NCBI RefSeq assembly: GCF_012489685.1
Contig: NC_080042.1
Location: forward strand, 51,140,066 to 51,204,065
Length of the DNA: 64,000 nucleotides
Reading direction: 5' to 3'
Source: Lotus japonicus
Taxonomy: Eukaryota; Streptophyta; Magnoliopsida; Fabales; Fabaceae
Below are positions 22,888 to 34,638 of this stretch, in pieces. The notes below the pieces were generated by a model. It made no database searches and was not told the DNA's origin. It worked only from the letters and a program-made list of their open reading frames with translations. The translations under genes were made by a program, and so were the position numbers. How positions within the stretch are numbered: position 1 is the first letter of the stretch; every line of letters begins with the position of its first letter.

Positions 22888-25800
22888 TGTAAGGCCCAAG
22901 TTTTTAAGCTTATGCTAAGTGAATAAACTTCCTATTCACGATTAGGGTTGATGTAATGTGAAGGGAAACCTGAACGAAAGTTTATTAAATGAAATATATT
23001 TATGAAGGAGAAAGTTCAGGAAAAGTTCAAGGATTGCAGTATGATCGATAAAAGTTATAGCACGAAGGTTTTACGCTTAAAACTAGGTCAGAAACCCAAG
23101 TATATAGCTAATTTTCACTTTTAGGCACGACGGAAGTTAATTCCAAAAATCTTCAGAGAAATGTTAGAACTTCTCTTTTTCCATATATCACAGTCGTTTC
23201 GAGGCGAAACTCTAGGATCTACGAACGTCCGATTCCAATCATCGGAAGTTTGCCGAAACCGAATCCCTGGTATTTCAAAACCCTAGAATTTCTCGACAAT
23301 GAAGACTTTATCTATTTAGAGCTTCAGATGAATATTCTACACGCGTACACCTATTTCTCTTGATGATTTCAATCTTTCTTCAGAAGAAAGTTTTCCATTC
23401 CGACATTCGATGCAAAAAGCAACTTATCGGGTAAAATAGTTTTACACCGACTTTGCACCGACTTTGCATTAGTTGCCAAAAATACTAGGAGACATCTTCT
23501 TAGCTTAGGAATTCCTTTGCCAAAACCTATCTTAGAATTCATGGAGAATGATGCCGGAAAAATCAGATTCGCGAAACTTTCATTTTCCCGCGAATTACCA
23601 TTTTCTATATATAGCAAGAAAGGTGAGAAAAATTACAAGAACTCCTCCATTTTCTCTCCAAGGCCGCGAGCTCCATAGAAGGAAGAGGAAGAAGAGCTTT
23701 TCTTCATTACTTGCTTGATCGTCGATCAATCAGTTGCTACTTCAAGGTTTCGAGGTATAGTCGCTAATCCGTACCTCTGATCGCTTTTTCCATAGCTTTT
23801 CTGTAGGGTTTTCTGAGTGGATAGTTTATGGGTTTTTGCAAAACTATCCTGAATCTTTCATTTCTGATTCTAAACCTCTTCTATATGTGCACAAGATCAC
23901 TTCTGCCGGATTAGATTTTCCGTTATGTCGCCGGAATTCCGTCGGAATCAATTTTAGCCTAAAATACCCATTTTGGAGTTTTTGGAGTAAAGCTTCAACC
24001 TTTAGGCTGAAAACTATCGCCTTAGCTTAGTGCTAGTAAGATTAGTTGTCATAAACGTCGTTGGTGACGTCCCTGCAAAATTTTATTTTTGGGATTTCAG
24101 TTTTGAAAATCCTAAGTTAAAAATCATGACCAAAATACCCCTGCGACAGTTTTTGATCCGATAATTTTTCCGAGTTCAGAATACCCTTAGTTACGGCTTA
24201 TGAAAGCATAGGAACCAAGTTTGATCGAAGAAAAATCGAGCCCCATAATTAGCCAAAGTGGCCGAGCCCTATTAAGGGGGAGGAAGAAATTTCCTTTTTT
24301 CCGAAAACTTGTCTTTCGCGCTAGATTATCGTACCTTAGAGTATAGATTACTTCGAGTAACCTTAGTAAGTATCGATAGCTTAGTTTTCGATAGATTCTT
24401 ATAGTATTCTGTGATTTTGTTGTAAAGGTGCTTTTGAGGATTTCTCTGAGGACCAACACTTTGAGTGCGAGGAAGCACTAGTTGATCATTCTGGAGAACT
24501 TTCAGGTGAGGGCTTCTCACTGAATCTCTAGTTAATGCTTAGGGTCGATGTTTCGACATTGTTTACTGTTTATGCACTGAGATTGTGTGTGATTGAAAAT
24601 GTTTTCTGAGGCTTCGGCTGACAATGTAGATGATTCATCTACTGAATGTTTTTGAAGATTGACTTACATGCTATGTGCTATGTGGGTAATCTAGGATGTG
24701 TGGTGCATGCTTTATATGCTAAGTGCTAAGTGTTAATGTTGAGATTTCTTGATATATGACATGTTGTTGATTGTGATGATTTAAATATGCTTTACATTGG
24801 AAATCTGAGATTCTGAATGGTGAGAATAGCGGGCAGGTCATGCCGATTTTATTTTGAGAGTTTTGAGAAAGTTTGATAGGACGAACGAGGTTCGGGCCTT
24901 AATTTTGTTTAGTGGATCGAGACATCCTCTGGAAGCGACTTGGGATTGGGAGATCCTGCAAATGTATAAGAGTTGCGATAAGACAAAATGGAATCTATTT
25001 TATAAAGAAAATTCATAAGACCTTAAATAACCTCTAAATCTTTAAGTAATGATAATAACCTCGAAGGAAGGCATTGGAAGTGAAATCTTAATTCTGGAAA
25101 ACGAGGAGTGTCGTCGGATCCAAGTGTTGAGTATGTCGTTGTTGTGCTGTTGGAGCAGCGTTTGATGTCGTGCTGTTGGAGCAGCGTTGGTTGTTGTGCT
25201 GTTGGAGCAGCTATGTTGTTGGGCTATCCTGGGGATAAGTCCGGGGAATTGATAGTTCCCGAGTATGTGATACTCTTGTGCTGTTGGAGCAGCTATGTGT
25301 TGTCGTGAAGTGTTGTCTTTTGGTCGCAGAATCGACTTTACCTTAGGGTAAGCTTTTAGAGACTTTAACTTCCCTAGAACACGTGGCGACGTGTCGAGTG
25401 AGGACGGAGACGTTGTTTGACTAATCATTTTGCATACATGCAACATTAATGAGGTATTAACACAGGACGTACTCTGGACCTCGTCGGTTTCCAAAATGGT
25501 CATAAGACCCGGAATGCCGTGAAAGAGCGTTTGTAGACGTCTCTTGTAGCAGACCGAAATGGCAGACCTACGGGTTTACTGCTGATCTGACTACCCCTGT
25601 TGGAGTAAGAGGCATCACGGGCCGAAATGGCACCACCGTGGCTGGTGAAGGGCTGATCCGATGATGCCCATCCGTTCCGGATTGCATATTGGTTGACTGG
25701 GTTAACCTGCATACATATCACGCAACATGCATACTGACTTAGTTGATGAGTGTGGTTGCTATTTGATAAACTTACTTGGAACATGCTAATTGTTATTATT

Positions 25801-26608
25801 GTCGTTACGATTTTGTGGAACATGCAACCCTAGGAATGATATCTCTAGTTATAAGCCTAAGTGGCTATCTATTATTTGTACCTATTGGTGCTAGTATTTA
25901 CATAATTCGTTGGAGTTGACCCTCGCGTCTTCTGTGTGTGTTTTGGCAGACAAACGCCCATTGTCAGATGTCTTTGGCGGGCTAGTTCGTGATGGTTCAC
26001 CCTTCGGGGGAAACTAGGTTGGGATGCTGGAACAGGAGCGCGTCGCGGTAGCGAGAGGAGGACGGATGGTGTACATAGACTAGGTCGTTCTGGATTCAGA
26101 TTCGGACGACGATCATGCTTGCATGTAGGTTTTAGTGCTGGTGTGAGCTCCTCGAGATGGGATTAGTGTAGGAGTAGAGTCTTAGCTCTGAACATCATTT
26201 GTTTTCTTGGAGACAGGGTAGTTTCCCACCTGTAGCTTTTTGTGTGGTTCTTTACGAGAATCACAGAGAGTTGGTTGGACTTAGGAGGTCTTGTTTCAGG
26301 CCGATGGGCCAGCTTATTCTCAGTTTTGAGGGATAGTGTTGCGGACACTTACCTTTAGATTTGGTTTGTACACTTTGCCTTCGGGCGCTACACTTTTCTT
26401 TCCGTCACTGGAGGTCACTCGTGACGAGGTTGTTACTTACAGCGGGGGCTGTTTATATATTGTATAATAGTTCTGTTTTTGCTATTGTTGGGTTTTATTT
26501 AATTCCGTCTTGTCTTAGTTATTATTATCGAAAAAAAAATATTCACGTTTTTCCGCATTAAGTTTATTTTGGTTACTAAAGTGACGCCACCGAAATCGGG
26601 GTGTTACA
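22888..26608 (+). mobile_element. Solo LTR, chromovirus (Tekay/Del-like), 3721 bp
   Basis: Starts TGTAAGGCCCAAG and ends GGGGTGTTACA, flanked by perfect 5-bp duplications CATCC (22883-22887 and 26609-26613). There is no internal region, so it is a solo LTR left by LTR-LTR recombination. It contains four copies of GTGCTGTTGGAGCAGC (about 25144-25300). It sits inside the older, inverted LTR of the same family. Confidence 0.9.
23605..23614 (+). promoter_or_regulatory. TATA box of the solo LTR
   Basis: CTATATATAG lies about 720 bp into the LTR, a plausible U3/R boundary. It is the best TATA match in the LTR. No other promoter evidence is visible. Confidence 0.4.
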
Positions 26609-27896
26609 CATCCCCTGAACTTCGTCGTAGACTAGTCCAATCCAGGTTACCAGTCATGGCCCTCAAGCCCGATCTCGGTCACTTGGTCACAGACTCATGC
26701 TATGCAAGACAGTTATCATCTCCAGGCCCTAAGCCTTTCATGTTCATCCCATGAATATTATCTCATATAGAAATATAATTTGCATGCATATCAATAAATA
26801 AAGCTAGCATGCTAATCACATAGGCATGTTCATAATAACAACAACTAGCATCAACAATCATATATCATCTTTAGCATATACAATCATTGATAATCCTACT
26901 ATCATCTTCATTATAACATTCCATAGCAAGGCATACACAATCACAAATAATATCTAGGCCAAGACCGAAGTGCCCTTACCTTAAAAAATTAATTGCTTTC
27001 GTAAATGCTAAGCTTCAAGATCCTAGCTTCCGCTCCCAAAACTCAAGAATATTCTTCTCACACTCAAACCAAAACCTCAAGAATTTTTACTAAAAACTAA
27101 CTCACTCAAAACGATTGTGTAGGCAAATGTTTCTTTGGTAGTCTCTCGTGTATATTACTTCTATGTGTGATGCATTGGAAGCCTTGTCTTGGCTGCAATA
27201 TATATAGGCATATTTCCAATGCTTATAGGCGAAGCAACCAACCAATAGCAGGACGTGTGTTGCATGCAAATAGCAGGATGTGTGGCCTTGAAAACAAACT
27301 ATTTATTACATGCAATAAGCAAGTGACACGTCCAACACAAGGCAAGCAGGAGCTGGAATGCTAGGAAGATAGGCTTGCTTGATCATGGTTAAAAAAAAGC
27401 TGGTGGTGGAAGAAGCAACCAGTAAGGTGTTAAGCATGCAGCAAAAGGGACGTGGAAGCTTGAAGAAACATGATTTCTCTTACGCACATGACACTCCCCA
27501 CCCTCTGTGTTTCCACCGCCACTGTTACGGTAAGTGGTATTGTTTTCTTTGATTTAATTCATATTCTTTACATGCCCAGTCTTCAATTTAGTGTTTATTT
27601 CGTTCTTTTAAATCTCACTGATATCATAGGAGTAGAAAGATATATATTGAAATAGGAGTTTAAGTAAAAATTGATTTTGGTAGTGTAGGATATTAACTCA
27701 TAGAGTTATAGGAAAAATATTAAGAAAATGAATCATTATCCTAAAAATTATGAGAGACTCTAAAATATAATAGAATATGAATTTAGATCACTTTGAGCAA
27801 ATTTAAGTGATCAAGAAACAAAGTGTTAATAATATATTATTGTATTATATATATATATACATATCATCTTCATCTGTTCATGTTTCTCATATGTTT

Positions 27897-27956
<60 letters not shown>
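27897..27956. repeat. (TA)n microsatellite
   Basis: About 29 uninterrupted AT/TA units flank the left end of the TIR element. A shorter TA tract follows its right end at about 32393-32405, so the element may have inserted into a TA microsatellite. Confidence 0.95.
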
Positions 27957-27958
<2 letters not shown>

Positions 27959-28982
27959 AGTTTGTTAACTTACTCCCACTTGTTTTTTAGAAAGAGTAAG
28001 TTAACATCCAACACATTTTTTGTTGGACAAAAAACTCCACAAATTTATTCTTAAAAATAACTAACTTCAGGGCTATTCATGTAATTCAATTTTATTTAAA
28101 TTTTAAAATTAATAATTTCTCTCTCCTCATTAATCTTTCTCATTAATTTCAAATTAAAAGTTGCTTCTTTTTTATCTCTGCAATTTTTTTTTATAAAAAA
28201 AAACCTCTGCAACATTATAACTTCTCTCTTCTTCCCTCTTCCTTTCAATTCCAGCACGCAAGAAATTTCAAATTAAGTCTTACATGTTGTTCGTTTCATG
28301 GTTTCATATTAAGGTTCTTTTTGCTAATTGAGGATTATTAATTTCTGGTCAAAGTTTAAAAAACATACATCCATTATCAGTAGATTAATGGAGGACATGC
28401 ATGGCAACAACAGAGGAGACAAGAAAATGGAGCAGGAACAAAGATGATGGATGCTGAAGAAACGCACTACCAGAAAATCGCTGTTTAGCGACGGATTTAG
28501 CGACCGAAATATTTCAGTCACAAATAGCGACCGAGTTTGCGACGGAATCCATGATATTTTGGTCAAAATTCAAGTTTGACTTATTAGCGACTGAATTAGC
28601 GACGGAATATTTAGAGACCGGCATTTCTGTCGCTAAATTTGTAGAATAAAAATAATAAAGCGATGTTGCGACTGAACTAGCGACAGATTGTGTTAGCGAC
28701 CGAACTATCCGTCGCTATTAGCGACCGATTTAGCGACAGTTGTATTAGCGACCGACTTTACCGTCGCTAAAAAGTATAGCAAAAATAATAAATAAAGTAG
28801 CGACGGTATTAGCAACTGATTATTTAGCGACTGATTTAGCGACGGCTAATTTAGCGACCGATATATCGGTCGCTAGTAGCGACTGATTTAGCGACGGTCG
28901 AATTAGCGACCGGATTTTCCGTCGCTAAAAAGTATAATAAATATAATTCACAAAGTATCCTTTTGAAAAAATGTTATACCTT

Positions 28983-29037
28983 GGATTCGAACCCAGGATC
29001 CACAGCAATCATAGTTACTGACTTGCCAGTTGAGCTA
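28983..29037 (-). repeat. tRNA-like segment inside the CACTA element
   Basis: On the minus strand an A box TAGCTCAACTGG (29037-29026) and a B box GGGTTCGAATCC (28994-28983) are spaced as in a tRNA. The T-arm partly pairs, but the acceptor stem does not, so this is not a functional tRNA gene. It could be a captured tRNA pseudogene or a SINE head; no poly-A tail or target duplication is visible. Confidence 0.55.
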
Positions 29038-31322
29038 TTTAACTTCCTAAGTTTTGTTTGCGTTTAATATATATATTAATTAATAAAACGTAACCCTAAT
29101 GTTATCAAAACTAAGTGTCAATCTACCAAATCATACCCTCTACTTCTCTACTCTCTCTCGCTCACTCTCTTCTCGACGGCGCGCACCTCCATCGTTAGGG
29201 TTCCTCTTCATCGCTCATACCTCCATTGTTAGGGTTCCTCTCCACCGTGCTTCCATCATCAAACCACACCTTCCTTCTGCTCTGCTTCGTTTTCACCTCA
29301 CCGTGCTTCAATCAATCAAACCACACCTTCCTTCTGCTGCTTCGTCTTCACCATCGCTTCCATCACTCAAGCTCGTGTGGGTTCTGCTTCTTCTTCACCG
29401 AGCCCGTCCGCTCCAGCGCGACTGCATCCCACGGCGCGCCGCACCTTCCGCTGTCATTATCAAGGTTTGGTTTGTAACCGATATTTTTCCTGCAATTTTC
29501 CATCTTCTGTGCTATGTTTTTTCTTTTAATTGCTATGGAAGCCTCTGATTTTTTCTGAAAACTGCAATTTTCTCTTTTTATGAATGGTATGTGGAGGAGG
29601 AATTCTGGTTTTGTTCCATTGCTGGTGTTGTTACAGGATGGTTTGGTCACGTTTTTATGGGTGTTCCAAAGTTTGTAAGGCCATAAGTTTTATTGGATTT
29701 TACCATAATTTCTTTTAGATTTAACTTCAAATAGACAGTTTGGTGCTAGATTAACTAATCTATTTTTTGTTTTGTTTTTGGTTTTTTAGCTTCAAACTGA
29801 CAGTATTGGGTTTGATTCCTATTGGGTTAATGCAGTACGGGGACACTTCCCTTTGGAAGCAGAGGCATAATGACCATGGGATTGTCTTTCATATAAGGTA
29901 AGGGTGTTGGCTTTCTAGCAGTTACACAATTGGTGTTATGGTTAGGTTGATGTGTTTGCTTCTAGATTGAATATGTTCATTAAAGAAAGCATTGACCCTG
30001 AAAAAAGATGGAACGTGATGTTGATGTCACACCCAACAAGTACATGCTTCAATTAGTTTCTTATAAACATTATGATGTGTATGATTATATAACAATAAAT
30101 TCTCACTGTTTCCTTTTTCTCAACTATTGACAAAGGTTTGCTACTTGCTTAAATTGATGTAGTCAAGTGTGAAAGTTTTTCTGAAAATGGGGAAGTTTTT
30201 CCGGAAGCTAATATTGGTTTCTTAACTTTACAATTTTGGATGGATGTCTAGGTGCTGGATATTCATTAATTCACTGCTGAAATTGACTCCAAGTAACTTC
30301 CCAAAGGTGAATGGAGGAAAGAAATAGAATCTGTTGTCGGCAAGTAATATAAGAAGGAAAGATAGAGAGAGGGCAAGTGATATAAAGGTACAATAGTTAT
30401 GTTTATTTTTACATATATATGACAATTGACAAGTATAATTCATATATTAATCGATCATATTTAGTATTAAACTACAAACTACAAACATTTACATGGAACA
30501 TCCATGTTAGACTGTTTGGTAGCTTGTTCTGGTTTATGTGCAAGATGGCTTCTAAAAGTCCAGGACTGATAGCTGCTATAGAAAAATAGAAATTGAAGTT
30601 AATTCATAATAGCAGCATAAAACTAACAATAAAGAGCTAGAGAGGAAATGAAAGCATTTTTTCTCTTCAAGTATTTGTCTTGAATTTTCTTTAGCCAAGT
30701 GTAAGAGTGAATGTATGATGTACAACATATATGAATGAACTTGCTTCTCCTGATTCTATGATAATACTATATGCAAATGGATTTTCTAGAGTTTTTCTTT
30801 CTTTTTCTTGCTTTGGGTGTAGTGTGCCATCGCCCCAGTTCTCTTCCTGTTCTGATTGTAGTGTGCCATCGACCTAGTTTTCTTTCTTTTTCACTAATCT
30901 GGTTTTTGGGGCTTATAAAAAAAACTAATCTGGTTTTTGGGAAGGTGATAATGTGTTATATCATCTTTGCTTGTCAAATAAAACTTGCAGTTAGTTGGGG
31001 ACTTGGATTGAACATTCATGTTATTTCATTTTCTTGCTTTTTTGTAAGTTTGTAATATCTCAGATTCTCATTGGTTCTAATACATAAAGTAAATATTTTA
31101 ATAAGCACTAACTTAGTGAGTTTGGTTAAAAGGAAAAATAGGGAACCATGCATATAGTCTTCAATGATGGGATAAGTTCTCTTTCCTCTAAACAATGCTT
31201 GTGTTTACAGGTTTTTTGGTGGATGAGAGTATGAATGAGTTGCAAACTCTTTTACATGGTTTTTAAATTTCTCCCGCAAATGGTCACATGTTGATGCTCT
31301 TAAGTCAAATACTTCATATGGG

Positions 31323-31562
31323 TTGGGATTGGAGTCCACTGTTATCAATAAACAATATCATGGCTCATGTTCTTCATCATCTGAATGGGTAAGAAGATCA
31401 GAATTTGATCAATTGAGAAACACTATTATGGAGGAGACTCAAAGAATGGTAAAACAAATGATGGAAGAAAGGATGCAACAACCACCAATGCCAACCCCAA
31501 ATCAAGAGGAGTTAGAAACTGATGAGTCAGAGAATGAGGAGGATCTTGGTGCTTTTCCATGA
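31323..31562 (+). CDS. Short acidic ORF in the CACTA 3' half (possible element protein C-terminus)
   Basis: 79 codons: a region with WVRRSEFDQLRNTIMEETQR, then MVKQMMEER, a proline stretch and a very acidic tail. Helical glutamine/methionine-rich segments with acidic ends occur at the C-termini of Ptta/En-Spm proteins carried by CACTA elements, so this is probably the last exon of such a gene. Upstream exons were not found. It is unlikely to act alone. Confidence 0.35.
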   Translation: MGLESTVINKQYHGSCSSSSEWVRRSEFDQLRNTIMEETQRMVKQMMEERMQQPPMPTPNQEELETDESENEEDLGAFP

Positions 31563-32675
31563 AAACTTTGTCAAGCTTTGTTTCTATATTTAATGTAATA
31601 GACTATGTTTAATGTAATAGTAATCTACTAGACTAGTTTAAGTAGTTCATGGTATACTTTTTGTGATGATTCAGTGATGAATTTAGGTGGATATGTTAAG
31701 ATTGTGTGTTTTGTGATGATTCAATGATGATTATGGTTATATTCATATTTTTAACACTAAAAAAATCTGTCACAAAACTGATTATTTTTGTTAATTTTAT
31801 ATTTATTACCGTCACTGAACTCATCGCTAACTTTTTAAATATGTCGCTAATTCCGTCGCTATATTATAGCTGAAACCGTCGCTAATTCCGTCGCTATATT
31901 CCGTCGCTAAATTCCGTCGCTAATGCAGTCGCTAAATTCCGTCACTAATGCAGTCGCTAAATTCCGTCGCTAATGCAGTCGCTAAATTCTGTCGCTAATT
32001 CAGTCGCTAAATTCCGTCGCTACATTGGTTGCTACAAGTCCGTCGCTATATCGGTCGCAACATTTAGCGACGAGTGAAATACCAACCAGCAAAAATCAGT
32101 CGCTAACGGTTTTAGCGACCGATTTAGCCCATTTAGCGACCGATTTGGTCCGTCGCTAAATGACTGTTTTCTGGTAGTGACGGAACACGTTTTGTTGAAA
32201 TTGGAACCTGAATTTTAAAATTTAAAATTTAAAATTGAAAAGGAAAATCAAACTGAAATGTAAATTACCATAAAGCCATAAAGTCTAGGTTGTTTTAAAA
32301 TTGGATGGAGTTGGTTTTTTTGTCAATAAAAAAAGGTGTAGCATGTTAACTTACTCCTTCTAAAATTTTAGTGGGGGTAAGTTAACAGCCCCCTATATAT
32401 ATAATATACTATCTTACTTATCCACTAGTCACATGCGTGACAAAACCTCCAACTTCTTATCTTTTCTTTTTCAATCTTTTAACTTTAATTCTTTTTTTTT
32501 TCTTTTTCTTTTTCTTCCCTTTTAAGTAAGAAAATAATACTAATACTAATAATACATTCATTTATATAAATACACAGGACACAATTAACACATCGATTAA
32601 CGCTTAATAGCGCTTATTGTCATTAAACCGACAAATAATTAATTAATTAATCGCATAAATTATCCGGGTCTTACA

Positions 32676-33169
32676 TTGGCGAAGGCCCAGTCGTTTTGGT
32701 GCAGTTGGCAGGGAGCGACGTTGATCTCCTTCATCACTTGGCGAAGGAATGGGGAAAAGGGTAGCTTGACCCCCAAATTGAGGAACAAATACTCGTAGAC
32801 ATCAAAGTAGTGAGGTTTCTTTGCACCGTGATCAATCGTGCGGCGCAGCCAAGGGCGGTATCTATTTAAGCACTTTCCAGTAACAAGAATGTCCTCAAGG
32901 GACTTTTCGTAACAGAGCCCGTCGGCCTGGCGGGCGGTTTCGGCAACAGATTCATTGGAGGCTTGCTCTGAGGGCTGGCAGATGACCTCTTGAGTAGGGC
33001 TCTGGTATGTGGGCTCAGGAAGGGTGGCGAACACCCGGCGCCAAAAGGCCTCGATGGCCTCCCCTCCGAGGGAAAGCCCTCCTAGAGGAGGAGGGTCAAC
33101 CGAGGGTGAAGATGCAGGGGTAGCGTTCTAGGAACGGGAATATTTTTGGAGGCGGCGTTGGGAAGTCAT
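32676..33169 (-). pseudogene. 5' part of the Tat antisense ORF
   Basis: The start codon at 33169-33167 is followed by TSQRRLQKYSRS and then an in-frame TAG (33130-33128), probably a decayed CAG. The frame continues with GGLSLGGEAIEAFWRRVF and ends LGVKLPFSPF...INVAPCQLHQNDWAFAN at the insertion point. This is the N-terminal domain of the same protein whose remainder lies at 22010-20113. The two halves were contiguous before the 10.7-kb insertion. Confidence 0.75.
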
Positions 33170-33599
33170 TTTGCAGAAGGTAAAACGGAAAGGGGCGCGG
33201 GCACATGGATGGAAAAAATGGTGTTAAGGTATTAGCTCTTTGAAAGATTTGGAGAGGCAAAGTGAGGGAGCAAGGTTCAAGGGTTCTGAAAGTGAGAAAT
33301 GATGGGAGAATGAGGTTTTGTGAAAGGGGAGGAAGTAGTGGTCGAGATCGTGTCAGCGTGTAAGGATAGTGGGAGATCGTGCTCCATGATGACAAGGTGA
33401 AATGATTACTTTGGGGAAAGAGACGCGGATTTTGGGGAAGTGGGAGCGGTGCATTAAATGGGAAGTCACAACGGCTGATTGGTTCAAAAATTCAAATTGG
33501 CAGGCTTTATTATGATTTGAAGGGACGTTTTGAGGACAGCGGTTGGGATTCTGCAGATTTGCTGACCTTTGCATTTCTTCAACATATTACACACGGCCT

Positions 33600-34188
33600 A
33601 CACGCGTCAAGCCACCGTGATTCACGGCGGTCACGGCTGCAGCTGGGCGAGCGAGTCAAGTGATGTCGCCGCAAGCCCACTTGTGGACTTGTGGACTCGG
33701 AGGAATCTGTCGAGCAAGTCAAAATTTAGCTTTAGCTTTGTTTACTACGCCATGTTGGCGACCTATCTTGATCACTAGCCTTGACATTAGTTAGTTTTCT
33801 TATGCTTGTCGCCTTTGTTTTAAAGACACTCTTAGCTCTTATGCTTCGAGCTCGGTGTCTTGTGGACATGTGGATTGGACGAGACCCCTGAGGCCCTCGC
33901 CTAGGGATGCTCGCCCTAAGGCGACGCACAAGCCAGGGGTTTGGGCCTCTCGGAGGAGGCCTAACCGGCCCACTAAGGACAGTTAGACACACTAGGCCCA
34001 ACCCCTAGCCTATAAATAGGGGCAGTTACCAATTGTAAGGGACTCTTGGCTCATTTCATGAATAACAAACTCAAGATTTAGTTACACTCTCTCTCTAAGC
34101 GGCTACGCGCTCTCTCTCTCTAGATTCTCTCATTGCAATCCTCTCACTCTAGGTATTATACCTTCTTTCTATGTTTTTGGCAGGAACA
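33600..34188 (+). mobile_element. 3' LTR of the Tat element (start approximate)
   Basis: Contains CCTATAAATAGGGG (about 34008-34021), a CTCTCTCT leader and the end TTGGCAGGAACA at 34188, as expected for a Tat-group LTR. No primer-binding site follows, which fits a 3' LTR at the element's end. The 5' limit could not be fixed because no second LTR is available. Confidence 0.5.
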
Positions 34189-34638
34189 AATAAATATAAA
34201 TTTAATACATAATTTTCAATCTATTTAATTTATATCATATAGTAGTTGAAAAATATGAAATTACTTTATTTTTCTCGATTTTAATAAGTGGCCTGTTTGG
34301 GAAATTGTGGTTGCCCCTTCCAAAAATTGTCTTCAGTAAAAAGTAAAAAAAAATGTTAATAAAACTTTTTTTATGGTATTAAAAAAGTATTGCTTAAATT
34401 AATTTTTTAATGGACTATATTATTTTCAGATTATTAAATAAATAAATAATTAAAATTTTAAAATGATAATGCTATTTGTGAAACATTATTTATTGAGTAA
34501 TATTAATTATTTACATAAAGAGAACTTCAATACTATTTATTGAAAAGTCTATTTTTTTGAAATTATTGGAGTGTCTGGACATAATTATTATTTTTATTTT
34601 AAAATAAAAACTATTTAATATTTATGTAATAATTTAAA

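Larger units (their letters stand above)
28466..32179 (+). mobile_element. CACTA (En/Spm-type) transposon, 3714 bp, internally deleted
   Basis: Terminal inverted repeats CACTACCAGAAAA (28466) and TTTTCTGGTAGTG (32179), with a perfect 3-bp duplication ACG (28463-28465 and 32180-32182). Subterminal arrays of TAGCGAC(C/G)G in both orientations fill about 28480-28930 and 31790-32160, the expected transposase-binding zones. The interior lacks a transposase. It holds a tRNA-like segment, a leader-like stretch at about 29090-29480, and a short acidic ORF at the 3' side. Nonautonomous. Confidence 0.93.
27963..32387. mobile_element. TIR element of unknown superfamily, interrupted by a CACTA element
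   Basis: About 52-bp terminal inverted repeats: left 27963-28014, right 32336-32387, both reading TGTTAACTTAC(T/C)CCCACT and then AGAA(A/G)GAGTAAGTTAACAT. Each end also contains its own small inverted repeat, GTTAACTTAC with GTAAGTTAAC. Without the CACTA insert the element is about 0.7 kb and noncoding. TA tracts on both sides make a TA target likely but unprovable here. Confidence 0.65.
22011..32675 (-). mobile_element. Chromovirus (Tekay/Del-like) solo LTR, opened by later insertions
   Basis: On the minus strand it starts TGTAAGACCCGG at 32675 and ends GGTTACTAAAGTGACC...GGCGTTACA at 22011. The ends match those of the solo LTR at 22888-26608, so both are one family. Removing that LTR and the TIR element (27963-32387) leaves about 2.5 kb. 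The insertion splits the Tat antisense ORF: WAFAN lies to the right and FEILCD to the left. The five bases on each side (CAAAA and TTGGC) do not form a target duplication, so it may derive from recombination between elements or a small edge deletion. Confidence 0.7.
17487..34188 (+). mobile_element. Decayed Tat-lineage Ty3/gypsy retrotransposon with antisense ORF, split by nested insertions
   Basis: Parts in order: 5'-truncated gag and protease (from 17487), a stub at the start of reverse transcriptase (to about 18955), noncoding sequence, an antisense ORF (20113-22010, continued at 32676-33169), and a 3' LTR ending at 34188. Most of pol is deleted and there is no 5' LTR. An antisense ORF near the 3' end is known from Tat-group elements. 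The insert at 22011-32675 breaks the antisense ORF. The element is not mobile. Confidence 0.75.

Noticed and set aside
28983..29037. Functional tRNA gene
   Set aside because: The acceptor stem does not pair and one T-stem pair is mismatched.
29099..29650. Open frames of 83-149 codons in the CACTA interior
   Set aside because: Composition is UTR-like (CT-rich), no domain, and frames on both strands overlap.
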